Source: Pseudomonadota bacterium
Lineage (GTDB): Bacteria; Pseudomonadota; Gammaproteobacteria; Xanthomonadales; Xanthomonadaceae
Direction: 5' to 3'
Length of the DNA: 9,058 bases
Assembly: GCA_023386795.1 (NCBI GenBank)
Contig: JAEWJB010000062.1
Coordinates: 1-9,058 of the forward strand
How positions within the stretch are numbered: position 1 is the stretch's first letter; each line of letters starts with the position of its first letter. Below the pieces are notes generated by a model, which searched no databases, was not told the origin of the DNA, and saw only the letters and a program-made list of their open reading frames with translations. The translations under genes were made by a program, and so were the position numbers. Below, one piece after another: positions 6,392 through 9,058 of this stretch.

Positions 6392-8902
6392 ATGCAGGTG
6401 GGTTGGAAGACGATGTGGACGGGCATGCTCGCAAGCTGCCTGGTGTTCCCGGCGGCCTGGGCTGCCAACGTGCCCGCGGCCAAGGCCGAGCCCGCGCCCG
6501 GGTACCGCCTGCCGCCCGCGGCGCTGCAGGCCGTGGCGGATGCACCGACCCCGCCGCAACTGGTGCTCTCGCGCCAGCGCGAGTGGGGCGCGTTGCTGCA
6601 GACCCCGCCGTTGCCGGGTATCGCCGAGGTGGCGCAACCTGAGTTGAAGCTGGCCGGCCTGCGCATCCACCCGCGCACGCATTCGCGCAGCGCGTTTTCC
6701 TTCGCCCAGCGCCTGTGGTTGATGCGGATTTCCGACGGACAGGAGGTGCAGATCGATGGCCTGCCCTCGCCGCTGTCGCTGTCCACGGTGTCGTGGTCGC
6801 CCGACCAGCGCTACCTCGCGTTCAACCGGGTGGATTCGGCGAGCGGGGCCAACGAGCTGTGGCTGGTCGATGTCGGCGCGCATCGCGCGTGGCGCGTGGC
6901 CGAAAAGCTCAACACCACCGCCGACAAGGGCTACCGCTGGATGCCCGACAGCCGCTCGCTGCTGGTGTTCCTGCAGCCGGCTGGCCAGGGGGCCGCGCCC
7001 GTGGACGATGGCATCCCGGCCGGGCCGGCGATCCAGCAGACCGCGCAGGGCGCGGGCCAGCGCTCGATCCGCACCTACCAGGACCTGCTGCGAAACGAGG
7101 GCGATGCAAAACGCCTGGAGTACTACCTGGCGAGCCAGCCCGCACGCGTCGCGCTCAATGGCCATGCCGAGCCGATAGGCGCGCCGGGGCTGTACACCGA
7201 CCTGGCGCCCTCGCCGGATGGCCAGCACCTGCTGTCCCAGCGTGTCGAGCGGCCGTTCTCCTATCTTGTCCCGCTGGCCCGCTTTCCGCACCGCATCGAG
7301 GTGCTGGACGCGAACGGGCGTTACGAGCACGAGGTCGCACGCCTTCCCTTGGTCGAAGGGCTGCCCACCGGCAACGACGCGGTGCCCACCGGTGTACGCG
7401 ATATCGCCTGGCGCGCCGATGCGCCTGCCACGCTGGTGTGGGCCGAGGCGCAGGACGGCGGCGATCCCGCCCGCGAGGCGCGTATCCGCGATGCGGTGAT
7501 GGTGCAGGCCGCGCCGTTCGAACAGCCGCCGCAGACGCTGATCGAGCTGGGCACGCGCTTCGTCGATGTCACCTGGGGGCGTGGCGACCTCGCCTTGGTG
7601 GACGAGTTCTGGTGGAAGGACCGCAAGATCCGCCAGTGGCGCGTGGCACCGGACGCACCCGGGCAGGCGCCGGTGCTGTTGAGCGAGCGTTCGGAAGAAG
7701 ACCGCTACGCCAACCCGGGTGCGCCGGCAACCTTCGACGACGAAAACGGGCATGCGCGGCTGTTCACCGGCGCGCAGGGCCGGTACCTCTATTTCGTGGG
7801 CGAGGGTGCTTCGCCGGAGGGCGACCGACCGTTCGTGGACCGCCTGGACCTGCGCGATGGCCAGCGCGAGCGGCTGTTCCAGTCGCAGGCGCCGTTCTAC
7901 GAGCGCCCCCGGGTGCCGCTGGATGCAGACGGCACGCAGTGGTTGACCACGCGCGAGTCGCCTGATGCGCCGGCGAACTGGTATGTACGCACGTTGGGTG
8001 CGGCCGATGCGCCGCGCGCGCTGACACGCTTCGCGCATCCGTTGCCGCAGTTGCGCGGCGTGCAGAAGGAGCAGATCCGCTACAAGCGTGCCGATGGCGT
8101 GGATCTCACCGCGACGCTGTTGCTGCCGCCGGGTTACGAGGCCAAGCGCGACGGCCCGTTGCCGATGCTGATGTGGGCCTATCCGGGCGAGTTCAAATCG
8201 GCGGCGGCGGCGAGCCAGGTCACCGATTCCCCGTATCGCTTCAACGCGGTGAGTTACTGGGGGCCGCAGGCGTACCTGGCGATGGGCTATGCAGTGCTCA
8301 ACAATCCGTCGATGCCGATCATCGGCGAAGGCGATGCGGAACCCAACGATACCTATGTGCAGCAGCTGGTGGCCGACGCGCAGACGGCGGTGGACGAGGT
8401 GGTGCGGCGCGGCGTGGCGGACCGGGGGCGCATCGCGATCGGCGGGCACTCGTACGGTGCGTTCATGACGGCGAACCTGCTGGCGCATTCGGAGTTGTTC
8501 AAGGCCGGCATCGCGCGCAGCGGGGCGTACAACCGCACGCTGACGCCGTTCGGGTTCCAGTCCGAGGAGCGCAACTATTGGCAGGCGCAGCCGGTGTACG
8601 AGGCGATGTCGCCGTTCAACTACGCGGACCACATCAAGGCGCCGCTGCTGCTGATCCACGGGCAGGACGACGACAACAGCGGCACCTTCCCGATCCAGAG
8701 CGAGCGGCTGTACGCAGCGGTGAAGGGCCTCGGCGGGAATGCGCGATTGGTGATGCTGCCGAACGAGGCGCACCGATACCGGGCGCGGGAGTCGATCATG
8801 CAGATGATGGCCGAGACCAACGATTGGCTGGAGCAGTATCTCGGGGCGCCATCGAAGGCGGGCGCTTCTGGCAAGGGCAAGGGGAAGGCCGCGTCGCCTT
8901 GA
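6392..8902 (+). CDS. Secreted S9-family serine peptidase (glutamyl endopeptidase-like, S9D)
   Basis: This 836-residue protein has an N-terminal export signal (K6, then a hydrophobic stretch ending A-W-A at about 24), a beta-propeller region (about 60-550) and a C-terminal alpha/beta-hydrolase domain (about 553-836). Propeller blades show PD40-like strands such as SWSPDQRYLAF (134-144) and SPDGQHLL (274-281). The catalytic triad is visible: S687 in GGHSYGA, D760 in the HGQDDDN loop and H794 in PNEAHRY. The segment around S687, including SGAYNRTLTPFGFQ, closely recalls the chloroplast glutamyl endopeptidase and its bacterial relatives rather than classic prolyl oligopeptidase or DPP4, so cleavage after Glu is plausible but unproven. 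LASC (13-16) looks like a lipobox but sits early in a short hydrophobic stretch, so a lipoprotein is less likely than signal peptidase I processing. The start is supported by GGAGG (6380-6384), seven bases upstream. It is divergent from ahcY; I see no clear promoter. Confidence 0.92.
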   Translation: MQVGWKTMWTGMLASCLVFPAAWAANVPAAKAEPAPGYRLPPAALQAVADAPTPPQLVLSRQREWGALLQTPPLPGIAEVAQPELKLAGLRIHPRTHSRSAFSFAQRLWLMRISDGQEVQIDGLPSPLSLSTVSWSPDQRYLAFNRVDSASGANELWLVDVGAHRAWRVAEKLNTTADKGYRWMPDSRSLLVFLQPAGQGAAPVDDGIPAGPAIQQTAQGAGQRSIRTYQDLLRNEGDAKRLEYYLASQPARVALNGHAEPIGAPGLYTDLAPSPDGQHLLSQRVERPFSYLVPLARFPHRIEVLDANGRYEHEVARLPLVEGLPTGNDAVPTGVRDIAWRADAPATLVWAEAQDGGDPAREARIRDAVMVQAAPFEQPPQTLIELGTRFVDVTWGRGDLALVDEFWWKDRKIRQWRVAPDAPGQAPVLLSERSEEDRYANPGAPATFDDENGHARLFTGAQGRYLYFVGEGASPEGDRPFVDRLDLRDGQRERLFQSQAPFYERPRVPLDADGTQWLTTRESPDAPANWYVRTLGAADAPRALTRFAHPLPQLRGVQKEQIRYKRADGVDLTATLLLPPGYEAKRDGPLPMLMWAYPGEFKSAAAASQVTDSPYRFNAVSYWGPQAYLAMGYAVLNNPSMPIIGEGDAEPNDTYVQQLVADAQTAVDEVVRRGVADRGRIAIGGHSYGAFMTANLLAHSELFKAGIARSGAYNRTLTPFGFQSEERNYWQAQPVYEAMSPFNYADHIKAPLLLIHGQDDDNSGTFPIQSERLYAAVKGLGGNARLVMLPNEAHRYRARESIMQMMAETNDWLEQYLGAPSKAGASGKGKGKAASP

Positions 8903-8929
8903 TCTCGCTTCGCATGGTTTGATGGGATT

Positions 8930-8960
8930 GGGCGGCCTTTGGTCGCCCTTTCCTTTTTTT
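8930..8960 (+). terminator. Intrinsic terminator after the S9 peptidase gene
   Basis: GGGCGGCC (8930-8937) pairs with GGTCGCCC (8941-8948), eight pairs including one G-U, across a TTT loop. The tail TTTCCTTTTTTT (8949-8960) follows directly. It lies 27 bases past the peptidase stop. Confidence 0.88.
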
Positions 8961-9058
8961 GGGTGTTGATGGATTTGGTCGGCTTGCGATGTGGATCGGC
9001 TGCTCGGTTGCCGTGCGTGGCCTTCGGGGGCAGGGCCCTTTCGGGACACGCCGTGAAT
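8961..9058. other. Non-coding right edge ending in repeat-like sequence
   Basis: I see no gene here. The last bases (about 9031-9058) contain the palindrome AGGGCCCT (9032-9039) and the string GGGACACGCCGTGAAT (9043-9058). I recall similar wording at the edge of intergenic dispersed repeats in Xanthomonadaceae. The element, if real, is cut by the window end. Confidence 0.3.

Noticed and set aside
6356..9049. Open frame of about 897 codons on the minus strand across the S9 peptidase gene
   Set aside because: It is rich in Arg, His and Gln without recognisable motifs and lies exactly antisense to a gene with a full catalytic triad. Long antisense frames are expected at this GC content.

Overview
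The window is GC-rich (by eye well above 60%), with compact genes on both strands and codon use strongly biased to G or C at the third position. Protein content suggests a gammaproteobacterium of the Xanthomonadaceae/Lysobacteraceae type (Lysobacter, Luteimonas, Pseudoxanthomonas or a relative). The Nudix hydrolase fused to a thiamine-phosphate-synthase-like domain, the SAH-riboswitch-controlled ahcY, the S9 peptidase of the glutamyl endopeptidase type and the secreted GH5 enzyme all fit, but genus cannot be fixed from the sequence alone.

Layout, left to right: (1) positions 1-254 are non-coding and hold a run of 16 G, two stacked hairpins and GC-rich short repeats resembling an intergenic dispersed repeat. 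(2) 255-1220 (+) encodes the Nudix/ThiE-like fusion. (3) 1217-1852 (-) encodes a small secreted four-cysteine protein resembling the DUF4124 group; its stop codon overlaps that of the fusion gene in a shared CTAG. (4) 1896-2723 (-) is metF, 43 bases upstream of the small protein and probably cotranscribed with it. (5) 2869-4593 (+) encodes a secreted GH5 glycoside hydrolase with a C-terminal CBM6-like module, divergent from metF. (6) 4638-4673 is a strong bidirectional terminator shared by the GH5 gene and ahcY. (7) 4696-6141 (-) is ahcY. Its leader contains a clear S-adenosylhomocysteine (SAH) riboswitch (6180-6258) directly after a TATAAT promoter element. (8) 6392-8902 (+) is a secreted S9-family serine peptidase with a complete Ser-Asp-His triad, followed by a terminator. 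(9) The last about 100 bases show no gene but end in repeat-like sequence cut by the window edge.

Two genes form the metabolic core. AhcY removes SAH to give homocysteine and adenosine, and MetF makes 5-methyl-tetrahydrofolate, the methyl donor that turns homocysteine into methionine. The riboswitch lets SAH itself control ahcY. The GH5 gene lies between these two same-strand genes in the opposite orientation, with its own possible operator and a terminator, so metF is unlikely to be read from the riboswitch promoter. The GH5 enzyme and the S9 peptidase are exported and suit a polymer-degrading lifestyle. I found no mobile element, CRISPR array, tRNA, rRNA or defence system, and no clearly new system; the points of most interest are regulatory and architectural.
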